DNA from: Planctomycetaceae bacterium
GTDB taxonomy: Bacteria > Planctomycetota > Planctomycetia > Planctomycetales > Planctomycetaceae
Direction of reading: 5' to 3'
Length of the DNA: 64,000 nucleotides
Assembly (NCBI GenBank): GCA_021732845.1
Contig: JAKFUF010000080.1
Location: 24,622 to 88,621, forward strand
The notes beneath the pieces are model-generated. The model saw nothing but the letters and a program-made list of their open reading frames with translations, ran no database searches and was not told the origin of the DNA. The translations under genes were made by a program, and so were the position numbers. Of this stretch, positions 34,370 through 43,295 are shown piece by piece. How positions within the stretch are numbered: position 1 is the stretch's first letter; the number at the start of each line of letters is the position of its first letter.

Positions 34370-34885
34370 TCACGAGGCCGCCGCCTGTGTTTTGGCAGCT
34401 TCTTTCTTTAACCCTTTACCCACGCGGGCGGCGTCGAGGACGGCTCGGATGATCTTGTCGTAGCCGGTGCAGCGGCAGAGGTTGCCGGCGAGGTAGAAGC
34501 GGATGTCGTGTTCGGTGGGATCGGGGTTTTCGGCCAGCAGTGCCGTGGCCGACATGATGAAGCCGGGAGTGCAGATGCCGCATTGCAGGGCGGCGTTCTG
34601 CAGGAAGGCCTGTTGCAGTTCGTTCAGTCCCGAAGTGGGGGACACGCCTTCAATCGTCTGGAGTTTGGCTCCGCAGGCTTCGACGGCCAGCACCAGACAA
34701 CTGTCGACGGGACGGCCATCCATCAGCACGGTACAGGCACCGCAGTTGCCGTTGGAGCAGCCTTCCTTGGTCCCGGTCAGGTCAAGTTGATTCCGCAGGA
34801 CTTCCAGCAGCGTCTGCCGGGGCTCGCAGAGGAACTCGGTCTTGCGGCCGTTGATTTCTGTTTCGACGACGCGTTTCTTCGCCAT
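34370..34885 (-). CDS. 2Fe-2S small subunit of the molybdenum hydroxylase
   Basis: 171 residues with both [2Fe-2S] clusters of the family. The plant-ferredoxin-type N-terminal site is GCSNGNCGACTVLMDG plus a later Cys in DSCLVL. The helical C-terminal site is CGICTPGFIMSA and NLCRCTGYDKI. It transfers electrons from the Mo centre toward the FAD subunit. The C-terminus has a Lys/Ala-rich extension. It follows the FAD-subunit gene by 53 bases. Confidence 0.94.
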   Translation of the reverse strand: MAKKRVVETEINGRKTEFLCEPRQTLLEVLRNQLDLTGTKEGCSNGNCGACTVLMDGRPVDSCLVLAVEACGAKLQTIEGVSPTSGLNELQQAFLQNAALQCGICTPGFIMSATALLAENPDPTEHDIRFYLAGNLCRCTGYDKIIRAVLDAARVGKGLKKEAAKTQAAAS

Positions 34886-34938
34886 GGTCTTCGATAACTC
34901 CGTGAGGAGAGCGACGTGAATGAATGAAACGGCCGGAT

Positions 34939-35805
34939 TCAGGAGCGGGCGCGGTCGATCGAGGCTTGCAGCGAGCGCCGAACCAGCACTCCTGTGACAT
35001 GGATGCGAAATTCCTTGGTGCCCCGCATGTCGTCGATTGGCGTGGCATGACTCCGCGCCAGCTCTGCGGCCTTGTCGAGCGAAGTTTCATCGGCGGGCAG
35101 GCCCGCCAATGCATCTCCGGCTGACTTGGCGAAGATCGGCGTGGGACCGACAGCCCCCAGGGCAATGCGGGCCGAGACGATTTTCTCTTTCTTCGCATCC
35201 AGCACCACGGCGGTTCCCACTCCCACCACCGCGATGTCCATCTCGTTGCGGGGAATGAACCGCACATAGTGCGAGCCGCTGATGGCCGGACGCGCGGGGA
35301 ACTTCAATTCAACGAGAATCTCTCCGGCTGCCAGCACGTTCTTCCCCGGCCCCGTGCAGAAGTTCTCGACGGGAACTTCGCGTGTTCCCTCTGGCCCGGC
35401 GATGACAGCCACGGCACCCAGTGCAATGAGCGAGGGGGTGGAATCGGCAGCCGGTCCCGAATTGCAGAGGTTGCCGCCGATGCTGCCGCGGCTTTGAATC
35501 TGGATTCCGCCGATGATCCGGGCGCTGTCGGCCAGGGCCGCATACGCCTGGACCAGTCCTTCGTGCCCGTACACCTTGTAACAGGGAACAGCCGCCCCCA
35601 GCCGCAGGCCGCTGGCGGACAATTCCAACACGTTGAGTTCCGGAACCTTCTTGAGATCGACAAGCAGGTCGGGCTTGAGCCGGCCGACACGAATCTGGTC
35701 GATCAAGTCGGTTCCGCCCGCCAGGGGCCGTGCCGTTCCGTTCCGGCTGAGGAGTGCCACGGCATCCGCCACCGAATTGGGGGCCTCGTACTCAAAATCA
35801 CGCAT
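34939..35805 (-). CDS. FAD-binding medium subunit of the molybdenum hydroxylase
   Basis: 288 residues of the CoxM/XdhB type. RPLAGGTDLIDQIRVGRLKP contains the first FAD-binding loop, and IQSRGSIGGNLCNSGPAADS the second. ALGAVGPTPIFAK marks the C-terminal domain. It accepts electrons from the 2Fe-2S subunit and passes them to NAD or another acceptor. It is the first gene of the leftward set FAD - FeS - Mo. Confidence 0.93.
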   Translation of the reverse strand: MRDFEYEAPNSVADAVALLSRNGTARPLAGGTDLIDQIRVGRLKPDLLVDLKKVPELNVLELSASGLRLGAAVPCYKVYGHEGLVQAYAALADSARIIGGIQIQSRGSIGGNLCNSGPAADSTPSLIALGAVAVIAGPEGTREVPVENFCTGPGKNVLAAGEILVELKFPARPAISGSHYVRFIPRNEMDIAVVGVGTAVVLDAKKEKIVSARIALGAVGPTPIFAKSAGDALAGLPADETSLDKAAELARSHATPIDDMRGTKEFRIHVTGVLVRRSLQASIDRARS

Positions 35806-35913
35806 GACAGGACGACCTTGGAACGTGAAACTATCGACCTCGTCCCGTCATCCTATGGGACGGGGGGATCGTTGCAAGGGAACGGCGAAGAAAATTCGGG
35901 TCGATCCGCTGCG

Positions 35914-37212
35914 TCACTTCGCCGCCACGCGATCTGCCTGTGGGACATACTTCGGCAGCGACTGCGGCGCGAAAATCGGCTTGATTTGCGCCAGACGCAT
36001 CCGGCCACCGTTCATCGGCACACTGACCCAGTCTTCACCCACAAGGGGAGAAGCGTATTTCAGGAAATCGTCGGTGACATCGTTGCCGCTTTGAGAGATC
36101 CAGTTCGACGGGAAATGGCGTTCGCTGTTGGCCACCAGGGGCAGCGGAACCTTGTCGTATCGCACCCCGTAGACATCGCCAGGATTGCGCAGAATGGTGG
36201 ACATGAAACCGCTCTCGCCAGCCGCCGCCAGCAGCGCCGCCTTCTGGCCGACTTTGTACGCCTCTTCGAGGTCGACGGTGGAGGCGTAGACCATGTTGTG
36301 CCGCTGGTCCGTCCCCGGCACATTGCACCGCGCGGCCCCCTTGGCGGCCAGGCCGCGTTCGTTCAAGCCGTTCACGAGCATTTGAGCCACGGTGACCTTG
36401 CTGGAACTGAACTGGGTGTGGCCGAAGGCGTCCTTGGTTTCGCCAATGTCGCCAATCTTGAGGCCCTCGCTCACCACCACAACACATCGTCCGGTCTTCT
36501 TGAGTTGGTCGTTGATATTGTCCGCGATCTGGCTCAGGCTGATGGGGCGTTCGGCCAGGTAAATCTGCAGGGGCAGTTCGCGGTGCGGATCGGCAAGACG
36601 GGCGGCGGCGGGAATGAAGCCGATGGCCCGGCCCATCGCCTGCAGCACCAGCACCGGGTCGGCAGGGCAACTGCCGGAGTTCTCTTCGTTGGCGAGCTGC
36701 ACCATGTGCGACCAGTAGCGGGCGACGCTGCCGTAGCCGGGCGTATGGTCGATGATCTTGAATTCGCTGTCGCCGACATCGTTGTCGATTGTCTTGGGGA
36801 CGCCCACCGCGACCAGGTCGACCCCGCGCTGCTGCGCCATCAGGGCCACCTTGTTCGCCGTGTCCATCGAGTCGTTGCCGCCGATGTAGCAGAAGTACCC
36901 AATATTGTGGGTCTTCACCACTTCGAGCACGCGATCAAAATCTTCCGTCTGCTTCTCCCGCAGCTTGTAGCGGCAGGTGCCAATGGAACCGGCGGCCGGT
37001 GTCGTCCGCAGCAGCGCGATCTCTTCCGCGGGCTGGGCCGACAGGTCCAGCAGCTCTTCCTTCAGCACGCCTTCGATGCCATGCCAGCCGCCATACACCG
37101 TGCCGATCTGCGGCAGGTCGCGGCAGGTTTCGACGAGACCCCGCAGGGTGTTGTTGATGACGGGCGAAGGACCGCCCGACTGGGCGACAAGCAGGTTGCG
37201 GGGCGTGGACAC
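35914..37212 (-). CDS. 6-phosphofructokinase, probably pyrophosphate-dependent
   Basis: 432 residues. GGNDSMDTANK (111-121) carries an Asp where ATP-type enzymes have Gly. PKTIDNDV (139-146) carries the Lys characteristic of PPi-dependent enzymes, where ATP-type has Gly. TPGYGSVARYW and QAMGRAIGFIPAAA contribute to fructose-6-phosphate binding (usual MGR motif). The expected role is reversible conversion of fructose 6-phosphate and PPi to fructose 1,6-bisphosphate in the cytoplasm. The start is ATG at 37212 (MSTPRNLLVAQSGGPS). It is a single gene upstream of the molybdenum hydroxylase set. Confidence 0.9.
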   Translation of the reverse strand: MSTPRNLLVAQSGGPSPVINNTLRGLVETCRDLPQIGTVYGGWHGIEGVLKEELLDLSAQPAEEIALLRTTPAAGSIGTCRYKLREKQTEDFDRVLEVVKTHNIGYFCYIGGNDSMDTANKVALMAQQRGVDLVAVGVPKTIDNDVGDSEFKIIDHTPGYGSVARYWSHMVQLANEENSGSCPADPVLVLQAMGRAIGFIPAAARLADPHRELPLQIYLAERPISLSQIADNINDQLKKTGRCVVVVSEGLKIGDIGETKDAFGHTQFSSSKVTVAQMLVNGLNERGLAAKGAARCNVPGTDQRHNMVYASTVDLEEAYKVGQKAALLAAAGESGFMSTILRNPGDVYGVRYDKVPLPLVANSERHFPSNWISQSGNDVTDDFLKYASPLVGEDWVSVPMNGGRMRLAQIKPIFAPQSLPKYVPQADRVAAK

Positions 37213-37569
37213 CGGAATGATTCCTCAACTGCGAACAGACAACTTTTATGGGACGCCGAGGGGCGGATCTCACGCGCACCGACGACTCCTCATCAGGCAA
37301 CAAGCACACGCAGAGAGTATAAAAGCCCGCTTGCGGATTCCATCAGGCGAGAGGGAAGAGAATCTCGGCAATTGAGGTGCGAGTTCAAATTTCCTGCCCG
37401 TCGCGGATTTTGGCTGGCAACGATTCTTGGGAAAGCGTGAAACCGATCAGGAATCAAAGAGGATGCAAAAGGATGGGTTCGACGGTCTTCCAGCAACAAC
37501 ATCCTTTCCCATCCCCATTTAATCCTCTGCATCCTGTCCAATTCCCAGTCACATCCGTGCCAGAACCCA
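37213..37569. other. intergenic region with AGGATG-type inverted repeat
   Basis: About 357 bases. Within 37455-37542, AGAGGATGCAAAAGGATGGG pairs imperfectly with downstream CATCCTTTCCCATCC and AATCCTCTGCATCC. This is another short dispersed-looking dyad family. No gene is supported. Confidence 0.5.
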
Positions 37570-40434
37570 CTATTCCCCTTCAAACAGCGGTGCCAACAGG
37601 TTGTCGACGGGGGCGAAATCGTCCGTCAGAATCTGGCCGCGGGCAAAACTGAGTATGGCAGGCATCTGACCGCCATCTTTCATTGGCCCGGCATCAGTTG
37701 TTTCGGACCAGGCAAATGGTGCTGTCGGCCAATGGCCGCCAGCCTGAACCAGGTTCTCGAAATTCAGCGGCCGCATTGAACAGGCGACGACGAATGTGTC
37801 GCGGTCGTTGGAAGGCCGGCCCTCGTTGCTCGTGAACACATAGACGTTGGGAAACACCCGTCTGACAGTGTTCACATACCGGCCCAGAAACTGGCCGACC
37901 CGTTGCGACCGCGAGCCCTCGGCCAGTTTGTCGACCGCTTCGGCAAACGGCGCGTCGTGGGGGGCGAGCTGTTTGAGCTTCGCCTGGGCCTCGTCCGACA
38001 TCATTCCACGGTAACCAAGGATAAGCCGGCCAGGGCCGCGCTCCAGTACTTCGACATCCAAAAACGGCGCGGCGGCGAGAGTCCAGTCGTCCCGGACAGT
38101 GGTCACCGGCAGGGCCGCAGGCAGCGGATGCAGATAGGCAAACCGCTCGTGGGTGGCGGTATAAAGCTGATGCACCGCATCGCGATAGACCGCCAGGTCG
38201 AGGATTTCCCGGCCATTCAACCTGGCCAGATCCGCCAACCCTTTCCGCGTTTCAGGCGTCATTGCTTCGTTGTACCAGAGTTCATATTTGTCCCCATCCG
38301 ACCAGCGGATCTGCAGTTTTTCAAACGGTTTGGCCGCGGGACACCAAGCTCCCACCACGAAGTTGGTCGGCTCCAAAGACACGGGGATCCTGCCAGCGCA
38401 GGTCACCGTTCCCGAACCAATCTCCTGGCTGGCAGGTGGGAACTCCGTGCGCGGGAAGATGTCGATGATGTTGACCAGGTACACCCCCTCCCGCGGGCTC
38501 AGCAGCGCTTTGACCTTCTGGCTGAACTCCTCCGTGGTGAGGTGCCAGGGCACGCTGTAGTGATTGAAGGCGTCGCCGTAGACAAAGTCGTAATGCACCG
38601 CCTCAGCCGGAGCCACACGGGCGTTTTTGTGCAGAACATCGTCAATAAACTTACGGGCGTCGGCGACGTGCGACCGGACTGCCGTCAACTTCGGATCCGC
38701 CGGCAACCCCATCGCGATCTGCACGGCCAGAACCACGGCGGGGTCAATCTCGGCCACATCAATCAATGGCTTGTTGGGGAATTTGGCTTCGATCCATCGG
38801 GGAAACACAAACCCACCGCCACCAATAAACAGCGTGCTGGTATGCCGCGACTCCCGATAGAGCTGGAACACGTCCTCCATGTACGCCTTTTGCTCGTTCG
38901 CCAGGAGTATCAGGCCCATCGCCTCCTCCAGCGACAGCGGCTTGTCGCACACGATCTCGCGGACGAACGGGTCGTAGCGGACTTTTTCGGCGATGCTCAA
39001 CGGAAACTCAACGCCTTCCGGCAGTTCCTGCAGTGGTGTTCCCAGCGACTCGCCTTGTCGGACGTGGGATAGTGTCCAAGCGGCGAGAACGGCGGTGCGA
39101 AATGTGCCCAGGCTGCCGAGGCCCGCGAGATCGCGCAGTTGGTGGTCGGACATTGCGCCCGTGATCTGCAATTTTTTTGTGGCTTGATCGTAGTTCACGC
39201 CCTCAGGCAGTTTTTCGTTGAACGCATCCTGGGGAACTTCGCGCAAAGTGATGCTGGACGTGCGCTGCCAACTGTTGGCGGAACGCTCGGTGATCCCCGC
39301 GTAAACCTGTTCGTAGTCGTAATTGAGCCGCGTGGGGTCGTCGGCATCCCAATAACTGTGCTGCAGGGCATCCAGCACCAGCACTTTAAACCATGCGTGG
39401 CGGTCATTGTCGTAATACGGCGCGACTCCGATCTCGGAGTAATTGCTCTCGTCGCGATACTCGTTCAGCGGATCGTTGCGGAGCTTCAGCGTCAGCCCCA
39501 GTTCCTGCAGGTTCTTGCCGAGTTCCATGCCCCAGAGCTTCCACGGGGTCGGTGTCTCTTCCTCCTTTGCCGCCGGAAGCCTTTTCGACGCCTTGGCCAC
39601 GGGCTTGGGCGGATCCACCACTGCCCCGATGGCACCCGTCACCCGGCCGGTGCTGTCGGAAGTCGCGGCGACACAGAGGGTGACCGCCGCCAGAAATGGC
39701 AGTCCGCCACTCAAAATCGCCGAGCGCAGCGCCCATTGGCCAGCCGCGACGATCGCGCCCAGGGCCAGCAGCGCGCCGGCGGTGACCACGATGATCGCCC
39801 GGCTTCCGAAGACATCGATCAGGAAAAAGCCGGCCAGAAAAGTCCCGGCAATCGATCCCATCGCTCCCCACGCATATATGTTTCCGACCGTCATGCCGGT
39901 GTGCTGGGTCCGGCGCAGAGCCATGCTGGCGGTGACGGGCGAGATGGTGCCCAGGGCCACCGAGGGAGGCAAGAAGATGGCGGCCACGATGCCAATCACC
40001 CACGTTTGCCAGGAAACGAAGGTCCAGGGGTCGAGCTTGGCCGTCCATTGGTTGACGAACAGCACGCTGAATGTGAGCAGGCCCGAGATTAGGAACAGCC
40101 ACGGCAGGATCCGGTGCGGTGCATAGCGGTCCGCCAGCCACCCTCCGAGGAAATTTCCGAAGCTTAACCCGGCCAGCACCACGCCGATGACCGACGTCCA
40201 ACTGTAAAGCGACTGCCCCAGATGCCCGGCAATCAGCCGCGAGGCCGTCAACTCCAGCACCATGATGCACACGCTGGAGGCGAAGACGATCAGATTGCAG
40301 CCCACGAGCGCCCAGAAGTCGGAATTGAATCCGCGCAGCGCACCCGGCTTAGGCTGCCCGGCATCGGCAGGCACGCCGGCCGAGACAAGGGGCAGGGGAG
40401 GCGATGAGGAAGGTTCGCTGGGGGTCTGACTCAT
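37570..40434 (-). CDS. membrane protein with spermidine-synthase-like domain (fused transporter/synthase type)
   Basis: 954 residues. The first ~260 residues hold several membrane helices of MFS-like arrangement (ASSVCIMVLELTASRLIAGHL; GVVLAGLSFGNFLGGWLADR). A large middle insert (about 290-480; LNEYRDESNYSEIGVAPYYD) precedes an S-adenosylmethionine-type Rossmann region: TLFIGGGGFVFPRWIE, DVAEIDPAVVLAVQIAMG and DFVYGDAFNHYSVPWHLT. Spermidine synthases have the same order of motifs; polyamine synthesis is not proven here. A C-terminal extension of about 250 residues is unassigned. Its ATG at 40434 overlaps an in-frame ATG (40433) on the other strand. Confidence 0.8.
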   Translation of the reverse strand: MSQTPSEPSSSPPLPLVSAGVPADAGQPKPGALRGFNSDFWALVGCNLIVFASSVCIMVLELTASRLIAGHLGQSLYSWTSVIGVVLAGLSFGNFLGGWLADRYAPHRILPWLFLISGLLTFSVLFVNQWTAKLDPWTFVSWQTWVIGIVAAIFLPPSVALGTISPVTASMALRRTQHTGMTVGNIYAWGAMGSIAGTFLAGFFLIDVFGSRAIIVVTAGALLALGAIVAAGQWALRSAILSGGLPFLAAVTLCVAATSDSTGRVTGAIGAVVDPPKPVAKASKRLPAAKEEETPTPWKLWGMELGKNLQELGLTLKLRNDPLNEYRDESNYSEIGVAPYYDNDRHAWFKVLVLDALQHSYWDADDPTRLNYDYEQVYAGITERSANSWQRTSSITLREVPQDAFNEKLPEGVNYDQATKKLQITGAMSDHQLRDLAGLGSLGTFRTAVLAAWTLSHVRQGESLGTPLQELPEGVEFPLSIAEKVRYDPFVREIVCDKPLSLEEAMGLILLANEQKAYMEDVFQLYRESRHTSTLFIGGGGFVFPRWIEAKFPNKPLIDVAEIDPAVVLAVQIAMGLPADPKLTAVRSHVADARKFIDDVLHKNARVAPAEAVHYDFVYGDAFNHYSVPWHLTTEEFSQKVKALLSPREGVYLVNIIDIFPRTEFPPASQEIGSGTVTCAGRIPVSLEPTNFVVGAWCPAAKPFEKLQIRWSDGDKYELWYNEAMTPETRKGLADLARLNGREILDLAVYRDAVHQLYTATHERFAYLHPLPAALPVTTVRDDWTLAAAPFLDVEVLERGPGRLILGYRGMMSDEAQAKLKQLAPHDAPFAEAVDKLAEGSRSQRVGQFLGRYVNTVRRVFPNVYVFTSNEGRPSNDRDTFVVACSMRPLNFENLVQAGGHWPTAPFAWSETTDAGPMKDGGQMPAILSFARGQILTDDFAPVDNLLAPLFEGE

Positions 40435-40669
40435 GAAACATTTCTCATTGGCGGGCGTGGCTCAAGACGTTGGCACTGACGTTGCCCGAATTGCCGCGAA
40501 ATCGCAAGCGTCAGCCACATCTGTCATGAACGGCACAGTCCGCACGACCGGGCAGGCTTCCCGGGTTACCGCCGCCCACCTGCTTGACGAACCGTCAAGT
40601 CCGACACACGTTTCAATTGGGCTCGGAGTCTGTTTCCAATTCACACCGTCCGCGCATTACAGCCAGGTT

Positions 40670-41794
40670 ATGACCATCACAGCCAGTCAGCCATTGATAG
40701 CAGCCAGCACCGTCCGCGGGTGGACGCTTGCGGGACGGGTGACCGAGGAGGGACCGGTTCGCAATTTCCCGTTGTCGCCGATGCCTTTTCGCGTTGGCCG
40801 GCGATCGGAAATGGAACTGACGCTTCCCCGCCAGACAATTTCCGGACACCACGCCGAGTTGTTCGAGCGGGACGGTGTGTTGTACATCCGCGACAACAAC
40901 AGCACCAACGGCACGTTTGTGAACGGACAGCGGCTTGTCGGCGAATGGGAACTGCAGGAAAACGACTTGGTGCAGTTTGCCGACGCGCCGTTCCGCGTGA
41001 ACGGCACTTTGAGCGCCTCGCCGTCGCACACCCGCTGCACCGATGCCTGCGACCAGGCCATGGCCTTTGTGCAGTTCGACCGGTTGATCAGCGGCAACGC
41101 GATCATCCCGCACTACCAGCCGATTCTGGACTTGAGCAACAACAGCACCGTGGCTTACGAAGTCCTGGTCCGCAGCCGGCTGATTGGTCTGGAAACACCA
41201 ATGTTCATGTTTACGGCCGCGGCCCAGCTCGGGTTGTCGACCGAACTGAGCGAGGTGGCCCGCCGCGCCGCCCTCGAGGAAAGCGGTCTATTCCCCAACC
41301 CCGCCCACCTGTTTCTCAACACGCATCCGAGCGAATTGAACGTCGAGAAGTTGATTGAGTCTTGTGCCGACCTGCGGAATTTCGGCACGCATCAGCCCCT
41401 GACGATTGAAATTCACGAGGGGGCCATCACCGAGGTGGCCGCCCTGGAAAAACTCCGCAACGGCCTGGCGGCGCTGGATGTCTCTCTGGCCTTCGACGAT
41501 TTCGGTGCTGGCCAGGCCCGCATTGCCGAACTGGCTCAGGTTCGTCCGCGGTATTTGAAGTTCGACCGCTGCATGATCAGTGAACTGCATCTGGCTGACG
41601 CATCGCGGCGGCACGTGGTTGCCAGCCTCGTTTCCATGGCTCATGACGTGGGCATCATCACCCTCGCCGAGGGCGTTGAAACGGCCGACGAACACGCGGC
41701 CTGCGTGGATGCCGGCTTCGCCCTCGGGCAGGGATACCTGTATGGAAAACCGATGCCGGCCACCCATTACCTGAACCCCTCGCCGGCCTTATGA
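40670..41794 (+). CDS. FHA-EAL protein (phosphothreonine reader coupled to c-di-GMP phosphodiesterase)
   Basis: About 374 residues. Residues 38-110 are an FHA domain: VGRRSEMELTLP (GR at 43-44), TISGHHAEL, NSTNGTFVNG (N80-G81-T82). Residues 145-372 are an EAL domain with the catalytic set intact: YEVLVR (E164), NTHPSEL (N217), IEIHE (E247), FDDFGAG (D276, D277), KFDR (K297), AEGVET (E334). It is therefore expected to hydrolyse c-di-GMP, with the FHA part docking it to a phosphothreonine protein. The frame is open back to 40433, but the extra residues have no domain character; ATG 40670 is my choice, with modest certainty. It heads the three-gene set ending in a kinase-tubulin fusion. Confidence 0.88.
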   Translation: MTITASQPLIAASTVRGWTLAGRVTEEGPVRNFPLSPMPFRVGRRSEMELTLPRQTISGHHAELFERDGVLYIRDNNSTNGTFVNGQRLVGEWELQENDLVQFADAPFRVNGTLSASPSHTRCTDACDQAMAFVQFDRLISGNAIIPHYQPILDLSNNSTVAYEVLVRSRLIGLETPMFMFTAAAQLGLSTELSEVARRAALEESGLFPNPAHLFLNTHPSELNVEKLIESCADLRNFGTHQPLTIEIHEGAITEVAALEKLRNGLAALDVSLAFDDFGAGQARIAELAQVRPRYLKFDRCMISELHLADASRRHVVASLVSMAHDVGIITLAEGVETADEHAACVDAGFALGQGYLYGKPMPATHYLNPSPAL

Positions 41795-41859
41795 GGTCCC
41801 GTGGGCTTTCGTCGGCGGACCAAACTGCACACGTTCTGTTCACTTGAGGTAGTTTTCTG

Positions 41860-43206
41860 ATGACCACCGCCACGCAGCAACCCTTCGCCGTCGATGCGGG
41901 ACTGTTGCGCTCGCTGCTCACCGAAGATGCGTTTCAACCCCTGGAGCCGGCCACCAGTGAAGAGGCCGGCCTCAGCGAGTCGCTCGTTGAGTCGCTGATC
42001 TGCAAGACCCTGTGTGCGCGCGGCAGCACCACGGGGCGCGCCTTGTCGACCAGCATCTGCCTGCCCTTCAGCATCGTCTCCCGCACCCTCGAGACGCTGC
42101 GGGGACGGAAAATCATCGGCCACGCCAGCGCCGCCAGCTTCAACGACTTCATGTACGTACTGACCGACAAGGGGCTGGAACGGGCGCAGCACATGCTCCG
42201 CGAATGTTCCTATGTCGGTCCCGCTCCGGTCCGGCTGGCGGAATATGTGGTCTCCGTCGCCGCCCAGTCGATCGCCCACGAAGCGCCGAACCGCGAGCGG
42301 CTGGCCAAGGCCTGCGCTGGGATCTCGGTCGACCCGAAGCTGTTTCAGTGCCTGGGACCCGCCATCAATGCCAGCGGCGGGCTGTTCCTGTACGGCGCTC
42401 CCGGCAACGGCAAATCGACCCTGGCCCGGCACATTACCTCCTGCTTCGGGCAAAAAATCTGGATTCCCCACGCGATCATTGAGGTAGGGCAGATCATTCG
42501 CTTCTACGACTCGCAGTTTCATCACCTGGCCGAAGAATCGGCCGAGGGACCGCTGCGGACCTCCAGCGTCGACCGCCGCTGGGTGCAGATCACCCGGCCG
42601 ACCGTGATCGTCGGCGGCGAACTGACCCTCGACAGTCTGGAACTGCGGCACCACGCCGAGTCCAACGTCTGCGAGGCTCCCCTGCAAATGAAAAGCAACT
42701 GTGGCTGCCTGCTGGTGGACGACTTCGGCCGCCAGCGGATCGCACCAGCCGACCTGCTGAACCGCTGGATTGTTCCGCTGGAATCACGCCACGATTATTT
42801 GACGCTGCCGACGGGCAACAAGATCCAGGTTCCCTTCGAACAGCTCGTGATTTTCTCGACCAATCTCGAACCGGAAGACCTGGTGGACGAGGCGTTTCTG
42901 CGCCGCATCCCCTACAAGATCCACGCCACGGATCCCACCGACGAAGAGTTCCATCACCTGTTCCGGCTGTACTGCAAGAAGTTCGGCTGCGAATACCGCA
43001 AGGAAGTGGTGAACTATCTCCTCGAACAGCACTATCGCAGTTGCGGCCGGGCCAAACGCCGCTGTCACCCGCGCGACCTGCTGTCACAGGTCAGGAACTA
43101 CTGCCGCTACAACGGCACCCCGCTGGAACTGCTGCCCGAATACTTCGACATCGTCGTCCAGAGCTATTTTGCCATGGTGTTGAAGACGAAGCACGAACAC
43201 GCGTGA
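41860..43206 (+). CDS. AAA+ ATPase with N-terminal winged-helix-like region
   Basis: 448 residues. The N-terminal ~120 residues contain a winged-helix-like segment (LPFSIVSRTLETLRGRKIIG). Walker A is GAPGNGKST (179-187), Walker B is CLLVDDFGR (283-290), sensor-1-like is VIFSTNLEPEDL, and an arginine-finger region is EAFLRRIPYKIHA. The C-terminal lid ends in RCHPRDLLSQVRNYCRY. It lies 65 bases after the FHA-EAL gene and 89 bases before the kinase-tubulin gene, all on one strand, suggesting an operon. It probably remodels or loads a partner protein; no substrate motif is recognisable. Confidence 0.85.
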   Translation: MTTATQQPFAVDAGLLRSLLTEDAFQPLEPATSEEAGLSESLVESLICKTLCARGSTTGRALSTSICLPFSIVSRTLETLRGRKIIGHASAASFNDFMYVLTDKGLERAQHMLRECSYVGPAPVRLAEYVVSVAAQSIAHEAPNRERLAKACAGISVDPKLFQCLGPAINASGGLFLYGAPGNGKSTLARHITSCFGQKIWIPHAIIEVGQIIRFYDSQFHHLAEESAEGPLRTSSVDRRWVQITRPTVIVGGELTLDSLELRHHAESNVCEAPLQMKSNCGCLLVDDFGRQRIAPADLLNRWIVPLESRHDYLTLPTGNKIQVPFEQLVIFSTNLEPEDLVDEAFLRRIPYKIHATDPTDEEFHHLFRLYCKKFGCEYRKEVVNYLLEQHYRSCGRAKRRCHPRDLLSQVRNYCRYNGTPLELLPEYFDIVVQSYFAMVLKTKHEHA

Positions 43207-43295
43207 CCGACGCGAAGAACCCAGCCTAAAGACCGGTTTCTGAACTCGACTTCAACGGGCAACGCCACGCGGGCGTGGCTCGCCAGGATATGGTT

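Noticed and set aside
31777..35805. Form I carbon-monoxide dehydrogenase
   Set aside because: The three-subunit layout fits, but the active-site loop reads AYRAPGA rather than AYRCSFR.
35269..37440. 723-residue open frame opposite the FAD subunit and phosphofructokinase genes
   Set aside because: It crosses two recognised genes, has low-complexity His/Arg-rich composition and no domain motifs.
40432..40434. Overlapping divergent start codons (CATG) of the transporter-synthase fusion and the FHA-EAL frame
   Set aside because: The first ~79 residues of the rightward frame look non-coding and the FHA domain begins only later, so the true start is probably 40670 and the overlap is not biological.
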